From positions 1-19,897 of the forward strand of contig JAEZDN010000006.1 of the NCBI GenBank assembly GCA_023433275.1: a DNA stretch of 19,897 nt, in the 5' to 3' direction. The notes under the pieces were generated by a model. The model ran no database searches and was not told the origin of the DNA. It saw only the letters and a list, made by a program, of their open reading frames with translations. Of this stretch, positions 1 through 7,030 are shown one piece after another. The translations under genes were made by a program, and so were the position numbers. Position 1 is the first letter of the stretch, and each line of letters starts with the position of its first letter. The DNA is from Verrucomicrobiota bacterium (GTDB lineage: Bacteria > Verrucomicrobiota > Verrucomicrobiia > Opitutales > Opitutaceae).

Positions 1-24
1 ATCCTTCGCTTCGCTCAGGATGAC
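1..24. repeat. Intergenic palindromic repeat (partial at window edge)
   Basis: The outer arms ATCCT and AGGAT pair around an inner GC-TTC-GC mini-stem, and the unit is followed by GACGG. From memory, this CTTCGCTCAGGATGAC-type word recurs in intergenic DNA of many unrelated GC-rich bacteria; that recollection is not verified here. The left end may extend beyond the window. Nothing in positions 25-138 looks coding on either strand. Confidence 0.4.
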
Positions 25-138
25 GGCAGCGTGGGTGGATTTATTTCCGATGGGCGGGCCGGTTCCGCGATCCGTTCGGTTCATCACCAAGCGTGAGGGA
101 TTGATGTCCGCTTCCCAATTTTGGAGTACCGCTTCCCG

Positions 139-1110
139 ATGACCGATTTCACGATTCCGTCCTTCCGCATCGGCGTGGATGGTGGTGGCACCAAGACGGA
201 GTTCATCCTCGTCGATGCCGTCGGGGCAATCGTGAACACGCATGTCGCGCCGGGGTGCAATCCAAGCCAGGTCGGCGCGGAGAAGGCGCGCGAAATCCTT
301 TTGTCGGGTCTCCATGCTCTTTGCTCGCCTCTCCCTGCCTGCAGCGTGCGAAGCACGATGCTCTTCATGGCCGGCTCGCCGGCCTTCTGGCGTGAGCTCG
401 CCTCGTCGCTGACTGATTACGGTGTCGTCACCGCCGGTCCCGATTCCCTGCCGGTGTTGGAACTCGCGACTGGCGGATCGGCCGGCCTGGTCCTGCACGC
501 CGGCACGGGATCGTTTGTCGCCGCGCGCGATGCGGGTGGCGCGGTTCACTACGCGGGTGGACTCGGTTGGAAACTCGGCGACGCCGGCAGCGGCTTCGAT
601 ATCGGCCGCCGCGCGATCGCGGCGGCGCTGCTCGAATTGCAGGCGCTCCAGCCTTGGCGCCGCAGTGACCTCGCTGCGGAATCCCCCGCGGCGGCGGGGT
701 CGCCGCAGCCCCATAAGACGTCCCCCTTGGCCGAAGCCCTGCGGGCCCACACCGGGTTGACCGACTATGCCGCGAACTCGCGTTTCTTCTACAACGATGC
801 CGGTGCCAACGCGGCGATCTCGGCCTTTGCCCCGCGCGTGCTCGAACTCGCCGAGCAGGAGTGCGGCCCCGCGCAGCAGGTCGTCGCCGATTCCGTCACC
901 GACCTCGCCCGCCTGGCTGGCCAGGTCATCAACCGGCTTTTCCCCGCGCCGGCAGCACCCGTGCCCTGCGGCGTGAGCGGACGCATCCTGAACTCCCCGC
1001 TTGCGGGTCGCGTGCTGCGTGAGTCGGCCAATGAACGCCGCTGGCCCGTCGCACTGAACTTCATCACCGCATCCCCGGTCGAAGGAGTGCGTCGCTTGCT
1101 GGTTAAATGA
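139..1110 (+). CDS. BadF/BadG/BcrA/BcrD-type ATPase, probable N-acetylglucosamine-type sugar kinase
   Basis: This is a cytoplasmic protein of 323 aa with the ASKHA (actin/hexokinase) fold signatures of the BadF/BadG family. The phosphate-1 loop DGGGTKTEF spans residues 14-22. The phosphate-2 loop GTGS is at 122-125 in the context LHAGTGSF. The glycine-rich block GWKLGDAGSG is at 143-152. A second glycine-containing stretch, CGVSGRIL, lies near the C-terminus. Members of this family include GlcNAc/glucosamine kinases and activators of dehydratases. The compact length and the GWxLGDxGSG block favour a sugar kinase, but the substrate cannot be read from sequence. The frame stays open back to a TTG at 121. 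I chose ATG 139 because it gives the usual short lead before the first phosphate loop and has a GGAG 12 nt upstream. No partner gene is adjacent. Confidence 0.85.
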   Translation: MTDFTIPSFRIGVDGGGTKTEFILVDAVGAIVNTHVAPGCNPSQVGAEKAREILLSGLHALCSPLPACSVRSTMLFMAGSPAFWRELASSLTDYGVVTAGPDSLPVLELATGGSAGLVLHAGTGSFVAARDAGGAVHYAGGLGWKLGDAGSGFDIGRRAIAAALLELQALQPWRRSDLAAESPAAAGSPQPHKTSPLAEALRAHTGLTDYAANSRFFYNDAGANAAISAFAPRVLELAEQECGPAQQVVADSVTDLARLAGQVINRLFPAPAAPVPCGVSGRILNSPLAGRVLRESANERRWPVALNFITASPVEGVRRLLVK

Positions 1111-1121
1111 CAGCCCGGGTG

Positions 1122-1146
1122 TAGGGGCGCCGTCTTGCTGCGCGCC
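1122..1146 (+). repeat. Palindromic intergenic repeat, copy 1
   Basis: A 25-nt unit begins TAGGGGCGCC and ends GCTGCGCGCC. It shares the layout (A/T)AGGGGCG, variable centre, CCGCGCCC(T) with three other copies in this window. It lies 11 nt after the sugar kinase stop, in the orientation opposite to copy 2. Confidence 0.55.
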
Positions 1147-1348
1147 GAGCGGGAAGAATGCAGCTCAACCACATATCAATCCAGATTCACACACATGGAT
1201 AAGGAGTTGAGGAATTCGGGTTCGGAACCAATCAATGCGCCGCGATATCGGCCGCGAGGCCTGCCGGGTCCGGATCATTGCTGTTCATTTGGGTCCATCC
1301 GCGGTTTTTCAACCGCCTGAATCCGGCTGAGGCATGCGCCGCGAACGA

Positions 1349-1374
1349 AGGGCGCGGCCAAGTTTGCGCCCCTG
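1349..1374 (-). repeat. Palindromic intergenic repeat, copy 2
   Basis: Read on the minus strand, the 26-nt unit begins CAGGGGCGCA and ends CCGCGCCCT. It differs from copy 3 at 10721-10745 by one inserted base and a few central changes. The ends GGGCGC and GCGCCC pair with each other as a hairpin. Confidence 0.6.
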
Positions 1375-1408
1375 CAACCGACACGGCGGACCTCCGCCTT
1401 CTTGCCAC

Positions 1409-1436
1409 TTGTTACTTGGCCTCGGAAACCTAGCTT
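1409..1436 (+). promoter_or_regulatory. Weak sigma-70-like promoter candidate
   Basis: TTGTTA (1409-1414) and TAGCTT (1431-1436) are separated by 16 nt. They sit about 24 nt ahead of the TTG chosen as start of the downstream gene. The -10 match is poor, so this is only a candidate. Confidence 0.25.
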
Positions 1437-1459
1437 GTCGGCGACTTTCCTTCCATCGC

Positions 1460-2353
1460 TTGCAAGCAAGCTCCGACAGAACCGATCTCATCCGTCTGCC
1501 CGAGGCCGACTGGCGCGCGCGCCAAGCGGCCCACGAGCAGCGCGTGCGCGCGTGGACCGACCCGCACCAGGCCCGGCAGGCGCGCGGCGAAAAACATCCC
1601 GTCGAGGATTTCCTGTTCGAGTATTACCGCTTCCGACCCAGTTGGCTTCGTCGCTGGCATCCCGGTCCGGATGTGGCGTTGCAGGGAGAGGGAGCGCAGG
1701 AATTCCTGCGCTGGCCGGAATACCAGCGGACGGCTGACGGCATCGTCTTGAATGTCGGATCGTTTGACGCCGGGCGCCGCGACACGCTGGTCTGGCTGCT
1801 GGGTCTCCTGCGCACCACGGCGGAACGACCGCCGCAGTTCGCGTGCTTCGGCCTGCACGAATGGGCGATGGTGTACCGGCAAACGCCGGCGGAGGTGCGC
1901 CACAACGCGTGGCCGCTGCGTTTTCCGCCCGAGGAGCTCGCCCGCATCGTCGAGGCCCAGCCGATCCGCTGCTCGCACTTCGACGCGTTTCGCTTCTTCA
2001 CCGCGCCCGCGCGATCCTTGAACCGGCTCCAGCCGGAGCGCGCTACCGTCCCGCAGTTTGAGCAGCGCGGCTGCCTGCACGCCAACATGGACCTCTACAA
2101 GTGGGCGTTCAAACTTGCGCCCTTCACACCCAGCGAGCTGATCGCCGACTGCTTCGCGTTGGCCCGCGAGATCCGATTGGTCGACATGCGCGCGAGCCCT
2201 TACCACCTCGCTGACCTCGGCCTCCCGCCCATTGCCATCGAGACGCCGGAGGGCCGCACCGACTACGAACGTCATCAGCGCACCTTCGCGGAACGCAGCC
2301 AGCCGCTCCGCGCGCGCCTCATTGCGCTTTGCGAGCGGTTGCTCGCGGCGTGA
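1460..2353 (+). CDS. Conserved protein of the family often annotated '3-methyladenine DNA glycosylase'; function unproven
   Basis: The protein has 297 aa and probably acts in the cytoplasm: no signal peptide or membrane segment is visible. It carries the landmark blocks of a conserved family common in actinobacteria and verrucomicrobia. These are GEKHPVEDFLFEYYRFRP followed by WHPGP near the N-terminus, FGLHEWAMVYR in the middle, IRCSHFDAFRFFT, then GCLHANMDLYKWA and DMRASPYHL, and IETPEGR near the C-terminus. Database entries often name this family 3-methyladenine DNA glycosylase. I see none of the helix-hairpin-helix glycosylase motif, so I do not endorse that name. Many invariant His, Trp and Tyr residues suggest an enzyme. 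The frame is open from ATG 1334, but its first 42 codons run through a palindromic repeat. TTG 1460 starts close to the family's usual N-terminus and is preferred without a clear ribosome binding site. Confidence 0.75.
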   Translation: MQASSDRTDLIRLPEADWRARQAAHEQRVRAWTDPHQARQARGEKHPVEDFLFEYYRFRPSWLRRWHPGPDVALQGEGAQEFLRWPEYQRTADGIVLNVGSFDAGRRDTLVWLLGLLRTTAERPPQFACFGLHEWAMVYRQTPAEVRHNAWPLRFPPEELARIVEAQPIRCSHFDAFRFFTAPARSLNRLQPERATVPQFEQRGCLHANMDLYKWAFKLAPFTPSELIADCFALAREIRLVDMRASPYHLADLGLPPIAIETPEGRTDYERHQRTFAERSQPLRARLIALCERLLAA

Positions 2354-2359
2354 TCGGTT

Positions 2360-2388
2360 GGCGTCGTCTTGATGCGGGACGCGACGCC
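2360..2388. terminator. Hairpin between convergent genes, possible bidirectional terminator
   Basis: GGCGTCG (2360-2366) pairs perfectly with CGACGCC (2382-2388) around a 15-nt loop. It fills the 41-nt gap between the plus-strand stop at 2353 and the minus-strand stop at 2395. There is no T run on either side. Confidence 0.35.
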
Positions 2389-2394
2389 CGCGAC

Positions 2395-3972
2395 TCATTC
2401 TTCCACCAGGCGCGCGCCGAAGCACGCAAAGCTGATGCCCCGGGCGGTGTTCGCGACACCTTCCTGCGCGGGAGGCGCCGGGCTCTGCAAATCGAGGTCG
2501 AGGCGCCCGCGCTCCAGGGGAAGCGATGGGAGCTCGATCCATTCGGGACGATCGCCCACGCGGCCCCGCCAGACTGTCACGCCGGCGTGTCTCACCTCGA
2601 GTTCGCGCGGGGTCACCCCGCGCACCTGCAATTGCACGCGGGCCCGCGGACGATGGGGCCACACGCGGAAAGTGAGGCGACCTTCGTCTTCGCACCAAGC
2701 CCAGCGCCACCGGCGGTTCCATTCGGCCACCGACCAGCTCGGATCCGTTTCGAGCACGTAACTATAGCCCGGTCCGGATGCGCTCGTCAGCATTCGCGGC
2801 GTGGAAGGCGCGTCCAGCATGGCCCATACTCCGGTCAGGATCGACAGGTTGCCCAGCACCAGCCAGCCCCAGGCGGCGGCGCGCCGCGCCGCCAGGATAT
2901 TGAAGGCCACGGCCACGGGCAGGAGCACGCGCGAATAGGCGCCGGGCAGGCCCTCCCACACGGCTGGACCGAGGAGGACGCCCAAGGCGACAAAGAGGGC
3001 GCCGACCCGCCACCACGCGCTTCGCGGTTCGCGATGGATCAACAAGTAGGCCGCTTGTCCGGTCAGCGCGATGCAGTCGAGCCATCCACCGAGCAGCAGG
3101 CCCCGGTTGGTCTCGACCCCGGTCTGCGCCCACAGCTCCCGCCACTCGCCCACCCACCCAGCTAGCGGGAGGGAAAAGTTTTCGGTGCCCGCGCTCGATG
3201 AGGCGACCGCGACATGCAGGTAGCTCCACCAGGCAATCAGCGGTAGCGCCGCCAGCAGCCCGAGCAGGGCCCGTCGCAGCCACGTGGCCCGGTGGGATTT
3301 TTCTTCGGGTAACAATGCGCCGGCCCCGAGCAGCACCGTCTCCCGCGCCAGTCCGGCGAAACCCAGGATAACGGAGGCCGCGAGCAACCGGCCACGCTCG
3401 ATGCACCGCAGACCGGCCGTGAGCAGCAGCACGGCCGCGAGGTCCGTGAGCGCCAGCCGGACGCTCGCGAGCGCGCCGCTGGCAAAAAGCAGCGCTGTCC
3501 AGGCAATGGTATTCCTCCAGCCGACGCCGGTCGGCAGCACCCGCCAGAGGAGCGCCGCCCATGCGAACCACAGGATCGGGTTCAACCACGCGTACGCGTG
3601 AACGGCCGCGACGGCCTCGCCGCCCCCGGCCACCCACGCCACGGCGCTCAGCAGGATGCGGCGCGCGCGGTAACCCAGGTCGTCGATCGCGGTGGCGAGA
3701 GCCGGCTCCGACAAATCGGGACTCGTGGCGATCTGGGCGTAGAAGGCGCCGTCATAGCGCCCGCCTTCCCGGTGGATGAAAATGGGCGCGTCCTGCAGGC
3801 TCGCCGGCAGCAGCGCCTCGGTCCTGGCATCGGCCTGCAGCAAGGCGGTGAAGCCGTAATACGGCGACCAAAACCGGCTGATCAAAAGCGCAAACCCGAG
3901 CAGCAGGACGAGCCGCAGGCCAGCCTCGCGCCCGGCCGGGGTTCTGAGGGTCGTGCGCAGGCGGTCAAACAT
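2395..3972 (-). CDS. Multi-pass membrane protein, GT-C glycosyltransferase-like
   Basis: The product is 525 aa. An N-terminal membrane helix (about residues 19-33) is followed by a loop holding RYDGAFYAQIA at 72-82, then about seven to nine further hydrophobic segments up to about residue 380. A soluble C-terminal domain of about 140 residues, rich in beta-type sequence with many Trp and Arg, ends the protein. An acidic, aromatic DGxFY-type motif in the first extracytoplasmic loop followed by many helices is typical of GT-C glycosyltransferases using polyprenyl-linked sugars and of related uncharacterised membrane proteins. No specific family or substrate can be named. The frame extends to TTG 4008; ATG 3972 (MFDRLR) is preferred because it lies just before the first helix. 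The gene is divergent from the kinase-like gene at 4093 and convergent with the upstream one. Confidence 0.7.
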   Translation of the reverse strand: MFDRLRTTLRTPAGREAGLRLVLLLGFALLISRFWSPYYGFTALLQADARTEALLPASLQDAPIFIHREGGRYDGAFYAQIATSPDLSEPALATAIDDLGYRARRILLSAVAWVAGGGEAVAAVHAYAWLNPILWFAWAALLWRVLPTGVGWRNTIAWTALLFASGALASVRLALTDLAAVLLLTAGLRCIERGRLLAASVILGFAGLARETVLLGAGALLPEEKSHRATWLRRALLGLLAALPLIAWWSYLHVAVASSSAGTENFSLPLAGWVGEWRELWAQTGVETNRGLLLGGWLDCIALTGQAAYLLIHREPRSAWWRVGALFVALGVLLGPAVWEGLPGAYSRVLLPVAVAFNILAARRAAAWGWLVLGNLSILTGVWAMLDAPSTPRMLTSASGPGYSYVLETDPSWSVAEWNRRWRWAWCEDEGRLTFRVWPHRPRARVQLQVRGVTPRELEVRHAGVTVWRGRVGDRPEWIELPSLPLERGRLDLDLQSPAPPAQEGVANTARGISFACFGARLVEE

Positions 3973-4092
3973 GTCGCGAACCACAAGGGCGCTCCGGTTC
4001 CGAGGCAATCCCGGAGCGTCCCGTTCCTGCCCGGGCGCCGCTTCCGACGCCGGTGTTGCCTCGTCCGGTGTTCACGACATGGTGCGTCACGG

Positions 4093-5193
4093 ATGGACGA
4101 CATTCCCCCGCAGCCTTTCCGGACCCGCAAAAAACCGAGTTATCCGATCGGCGACGGATTGCGCTCCTACCTGAGAAAATTTCGGCGCGAGCGCGACCTG
4201 CCGGTCACCTACGAGCGCCTGCGTCATTTTCACGAGGCCGTGCCGATCATGGACCAGGCGGGGCGTTCCACCCTGTGGGACTCCGTCGCCTACCGGGCGG
4301 AGGAAATTCCCGCGCTGAACGAGGACCTCAAGCGCATCTACGCCCTGTTGCGCGTGGATGGGGATTTCTCGGTCATGCAGCATCTCTACATCGATCGCGT
4401 GGACTTTTGCACGTTCGGCAACTCGATGCCGTTTCGCATCCGGATCGTCAATGCGTACAACGACAACCCCGACTACTTCTACATCAAGAAGGCCGACGCC
4501 TCGCGCATCTACGGCCTGGAGTTGGAGCACCTGCTTTCACCCAACCGGTTGAATTTCCTCACCCACGGCAGCACGCTGGTCGAGGAGCACATTGCGGGCG
4601 TCCCCGGCGACATCTTTGCCGCGCGCTGGCTGGACAATCCCGAGCTCAAGCCCATCCGCATCGCCAAGGAGCTCGTGAAGTTCAACGAGCGGTGTTTCGT
4701 GCGCCTGCTGGGCGATATGCGGAGTTACAATTACGTGGTGGTGCTCACGCCCGATTTCGAGGGCTGGCAGGTGCGGATACGTGCGATGGATTTTGACCAG
4801 CAATCCCATCACGGGCGCAAAAACTTCTACCTGCCCCAGTTCTTCAAGGAAAACAGTGCGCTGGCGCAGTTTTGCGTGAAGCACCTGCACCCGCAGACGG
4901 CGCTCCAATACCAGCGCGAGGAGCAATCGCTCATGCTCGCCCGCGCCGAGGTGGCCGCGACCCGGCTCAGCTCGCTGCTCGACGTGATGGAGCAGGACCC
5001 GATCGCCCCCGACGACAATGTGCGCATCTTGCGCGAAGGACTTGCGGCGCATTTCAAGTCCGACCGTTATCTGCGTTGCACCAGCATGGGCGCGCTCGTC
5101 CGCGAGAACATCGAGATGCTCCGGCGTCACCACGGCATGGGCATCGGCTCGCTCGGGGCGGACCTCATCCTCCAACCGCCGGCGGCGTCCTGA
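4093..5193 (+). CDS. Unannotated protein with atypical protein/small-molecule kinase-like motifs
   Basis: I do not recognise a named family for this 366-aa soluble protein. The order of its motifs resembles the protein kinase/aminoglycoside phosphotransferase fold. Residues 129-134 (YFYIKKAD region) resemble the ATP-lysine strand, with Lys132 or Lys133 as candidate. GLELEHLL (141-148) could supply the alpha-C Glu. VEEHIAGVPGD (163-173) resembles a hinge. LLGDMRSYN (205-213) has Asp208 and Asn213 five residues apart, as in HxDxxxxN catalytic loops. AMDFDQQ (231-237) has Asp233 placed like the metal-binding DFG/DFD Asp, 20 residues after Asn213. The catalytic-loop His is replaced by Leu-Gly. 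The N-terminal 90 and C-terminal 130 residues look helical. ATG 4093 (MDDIPPQ) is chosen from an open frame reaching far upstream, because the upstream part overlaps the divergent gene. Existence as a gene is likely; kinase activity is inference. Confidence 0.75.
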   Translation: MDDIPPQPFRTRKKPSYPIGDGLRSYLRKFRRERDLPVTYERLRHFHEAVPIMDQAGRSTLWDSVAYRAEEIPALNEDLKRIYALLRVDGDFSVMQHLYIDRVDFCTFGNSMPFRIRIVNAYNDNPDYFYIKKADASRIYGLELEHLLSPNRLNFLTHGSTLVEEHIAGVPGDIFAARWLDNPELKPIRIAKELVKFNERCFVRLLGDMRSYNYVVVLTPDFEGWQVRIRAMDFDQQSHHGRKNFYLPQFFKENSALAQFCVKHLHPQTALQYQREEQSLMLARAEVAATRLSSLLDVMEQDPIAPDDNVRILREGLAAHFKSDRYLRCTSMGALVRENIEMLRRHHGMGIGSLGADLILQPPAAS

Positions 5194-5353
5194 TGCCGGC
5201 CCGGGGAAGGCTGGCCGCGTGGGCCCGTGGGGCGCGGGCGGCGGGCGAGTCACCCCGCTGCGACCTGCCGGAGTTGGTTCAACCCGGCCAGATCGGCTCG
5301 ATCCCGGATTGCTCCCGGCCGGGGCATTGTCCATGTTGCGCGCACCTCTTCGT

Positions 5354-5881
5354 ATGAAGTCCCTCTGGCTCGCGGCGAAAAACATCCTGTATGTGATCAT
5401 CGTTCCGGGAGTGATTGCCGGCTGGCTGCCCCTCCGCATTTTTGAACGGCATCCAAAATGGCCCGCCGGCTGGGGCTGGGCGCAATGGACGGCGGTGACG
5501 CTGGCGGTGCTCGCGATCGTCGTGTTCCTGCACAGCGTCTGGGTGTTCGCCGTGCGCGGGCAAGGGACGCCGTCCTTCCTCGATCCGCCGAAGAAGCTCA
5601 CCAGGCGCGGGCCCTATCGGTGGGTGCGCAACCCGATGTGCCTCGCGTCCTTCGTGCTCGTGGGCGCCGAGGCGCTGTTCTTCCGCTCCGGCCACATCGC
5701 GGTCTACCTCGTGTGCCTGATTTGCGTCCTGCACCTGCTTGTCCTGCTCCACGAGGAAAACAACCTGCGTTTCCGGCACGGCGCGGTGTATGAGGACTAC
5801 AAGCGCGAGGTTCCCCGCTGGCTGCCGCGCAAGCCCCGGCCCGTCTTGGAAACGAGGCCGCCGTTCGATCTGCGCAACTGA
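5354..5881 (+). CDS. ICMT/PEMT-family membrane methyltransferase
   Basis: This integral membrane protein of 175 aa is related to isoprenylcysteine carboxyl methyltransferase and phospholipid N-methyltransferases, which use S-adenosylmethionine. Hydrophobic segments lie at about 8-26, 45-67 and 98-135. The family blocks are clear: RRGPYRWVRNPM (about 90-101), which in homologues bounds the cofactor pocket, then LLHEENNLRFRHG and YEDYKREVPRWLPR near the end. Bacterial members rarely have a known substrate; lipids or isoprenoid thiols are the usual guesses. An in-frame ATG at 5333 would add seven residues (MLRAPLR). ATG 5354 is preferred because it places the first helix near the N-terminus. The 160 nt between this gene and the kinase-like gene is GC-rich and shows no other feature I can support, so the two may or may not be cotranscribed. 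Confidence 0.82.
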   Translation: MKSLWLAAKNILYVIIVPGVIAGWLPLRIFERHPKWPAGWGWAQWTAVTLAVLAIVVFLHSVWVFAVRGQGTPSFLDPPKKLTRRGPYRWVRNPMCLASFVLVGAEALFFRSGHIAVYLVCLICVLHLLVLLHEENNLRFRHGAVYEDYKREVPRWLPRKPRPVLETRPPFDLRN

Positions 5882-5921
5882 GGGCGGGTCGATGGGGGGC
5901 GGCTTGACTGAAGGCGGGTGG

Positions 5922-5938
5922 GAATCCCAACGGGATTC
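5922..5938. terminator. Perfect hairpin between convergent genes
   Basis: GAATCCC-AAC-GGGATTC is a 7-bp perfect stem with a 3-nt loop. It lies in the 99-nt gap between the methyltransferase stop (5881) and the DUF5069 stop (5981). There is no T run on either strand, so it is a U-tract-less terminator or a dispersed palindrome. Confidence 0.4.
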
Positions 5939-5980
5939 ATGAATTTGACTGCGTGAGTCGGCTCAGCCCGCGGTCGCCGC

Positions 5981-6442
5981 TCAATCGATGCGGCCCTCGT
6001 CGAACTCGATCAGGTCGACCACGCTGAGGATCTGGTCCACGCGGTCGGCGCAGCCCATGTTGGTCAATGCTTCCTTGAGGAATTCGCGGCCGCTCGGCGT
6101 CATGCCTTTCTGGACGTAGTTGCGATTCCACTGGGCGGCACGCACGTCCGCGGGAAAGAGCGCCCGCAGCCGGTCGTCGATTTCCTCGCTGGTGCTGGAG
6201 CTGCGCACGATGGCCTCCACGTCGTTCGGATCCACGCCCAGATGAAGGCACAGGAAACGGTCCATCCCCCGCTTGAAATTCTTCGCGTAGCTTGCTGGCA
6301 GCGCGCCGTGCTCCTTCACGTACTGGCACTTCGCAATGAACCGCGGCAGGTGCAACAGGCCGGTTGCAGCGTGGGGCTGGTAGGCGGACGGCAGGGTGGT
6401 CAGGACCTCGCCAGAGGAACCGGGAATGGGCTTGGAAGGCAT
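5981..6442 (-). CDS. DUF5069 family protein
   Basis: The product is 153 aa, soluble, with no signal peptide. It matches DUF5069 features as I know them. These are an early GLLHLPRFIAKCQYVKEHGALP block, a GMDRFLCLHLGVDPNDVEAIV block, an acidic segment with an alternating charged helix, and a final block ending near DQILSVVDLIEFDEGRID. No catalytic residues are evident and the family has no assigned function; it is common in Verrucomicrobiota and relatives. ATG 6442 (MPSKPIPG) is chosen over TTG 6457. It lies downstream of the glutaredoxin gene on the same strand, but a Rho-independent terminator (6530-6559) falls between them, so separate transcription is likely. Confidence 0.75.
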   Translation of the reverse strand: MPSKPIPGSSGEVLTTLPSAYQPHAATGLLHLPRFIAKCQYVKEHGALPASYAKNFKRGMDRFLCLHLGVDPNDVEAIVRSSSTSEEIDDRLRALFPADVRAAQWNRNYVQKGMTPSGREFLKEALTNMGCADRVDQILSVVDLIEFDEGRID

Positions 6443-6529
6443 GGGAGCGCCGCGCAACGCCGCGCGGTCAGGGGTTGTTGGTTAGTGGAGGAAGAATCCT
6501 GGTTCAATCCTTGGGCGGTTGAGCGGGGA

Positions 6530-6559
6530 CAAAAAGAAGGGCCGGTCAAAGACCGACCC
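6530..6559 (-). terminator. Rho-independent terminator of the glutaredoxin gene
   Basis: On the minus strand the stem GGG-T-CGGTC / GACCG-G-CCC (loop TTT, one internal mismatch) is followed directly by TTCTTTTTGT. It sits 40-70 nt after the glutaredoxin stop, in the right orientation. Confidence 0.75.
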
Positions 6560-6591
6560 CACGTTTAACCAATGACTGTTAACGTATCACC

Positions 6592-6613
6592 GTCCGCTTC
6601 AGAAGAAGCGGAC
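6592..6613 (-). terminator. Perfect 9-bp hairpin enclosing the glutaredoxin stop codon
   Basis: GTCCGCTTC pairs with GAAGCGGAC around a 4-nt loop, and the TGA stop (6599-6601) falls at the junction of loop and stem. No T run follows. It may act as a 3'-end-stabilising stem or a U-tract-less terminator ahead of the canonical one at 6530-6559. Confidence 0.5.
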
Positions 6614-6934
6614 CGGCTTCGCCTGCATGCGGGCGTGCTCCTCGTCGGAACAGCCGGCGTTCGTCGCGACATCCACGGGAGCGTCGTTCGCCTTGATGAG
6701 GTTGTTGGCGAGCATGTAATTCTCGACCTCTTCGCCGGAAATATCCGCGAGCATCACCCCGTCGATCTCGACGCAGGGCGAGAGCGGCTGGCCCGACTTG
6801 CGCACCATCTCCTCGTAATTGGCGCGGTGGTTGATGATGTCGATGTCCTCGTAGGCGAGACCGTGCTTGCGCATGATGGCGCGCACCCCGTTGGACCAGC
6901 CGCAGGACGGCTTGAGATAGGCTTTGATGTTCAT
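6599..6934 (-). CDS. Glutaredoxin-like protein, CGWS type, with C-terminal extension
   Basis: The product is a 111-aa cytoplasmic thioredoxin-fold protein. The active-site motif is CGWS at residues 11-14 (PSCGWSNG). This gives a single active-site Cys as in monothiol CGFS glutaredoxins, although the rest looks like a dithiol-size domain. The cis-proline region reads QPLSPCVEIDG, with Cys54 directly after the cis-Pro. The usual C-terminal glutaredoxin helix is SGEEVENYM. A tail of about 35 residues follows and carries Cys95 in NAGCSDEEHARM. Roles in thiol-disulfide exchange or iron-sulfur cluster handling are possible; the sequence does not decide between them. ATG 6934 is 96 bp from the divergent DUF2891 start, so the two genes share an upstream region. 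No Shine-Dalgarno sequence is visible. Confidence 0.85.
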   Translation of the reverse strand: MNIKAYLKPSCGWSNGVRAIMRKHGLAYEDIDIINHRANYEEMVRKSGQPLSPCVEIDGVMLADISGEEVENYMLANNLIKANDAPVDVATNAGCSDEEHARMQAKPVRFF

Positions 6935-7030
6935 GGATTAAATGCCGTGGAAATTGACGGACGGCACAACTTATGCGGCGGTATTTCTTCTTCAACTTAA
7001 ACTTTCGTTCCGCTTACCTCCGGCCCTTCC

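Larger units (their letters stand above)
1111..1459. other. Non-coding stretch between the sugar kinase and the next gene
   Basis: About 350 bases hold no convincing gene. The stretch contains two copies of the palindromic repeat family (1122-1146 and 1349-1374) in opposite orientation. It also holds a 6-bp hairpin, GCGGTT-TTTC-AACCGC, at 1301-1316 without a following T run, and a weak promoter-like pair near 1409-1436. A 41-codon frame from ATG 1195 has no recognisable start signal or family resemblance, and I do not call it. Confidence 0.6.

Noticed and set aside
108..137. Direct repeat CCGCTTCCC (108-116 and 129-137) flanking a GGAG before the first gene
   Set aside because: Only 9 nt, with no partner elsewhere. 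It is likely chance in GC-rich DNA.
1430..2722. 430-codon minus-strand frame across the glycosylase-like gene
   Set aside because: Arg-rich, motif-free, and antisense to a gene with clear family blocks.
3275..3290. GCCACGTGGC palindrome as a third parS site
   Set aside because: It shares only the CCACGTGG core; the flanking TT and AA needed for parS are missing.
2762..3637. 291-codon minus-strand frame inside the membrane protein gene
   Set aside because: An overlapping alternative frame, rich in Arg and Gly with no motif. The main frame has clear membrane helices.
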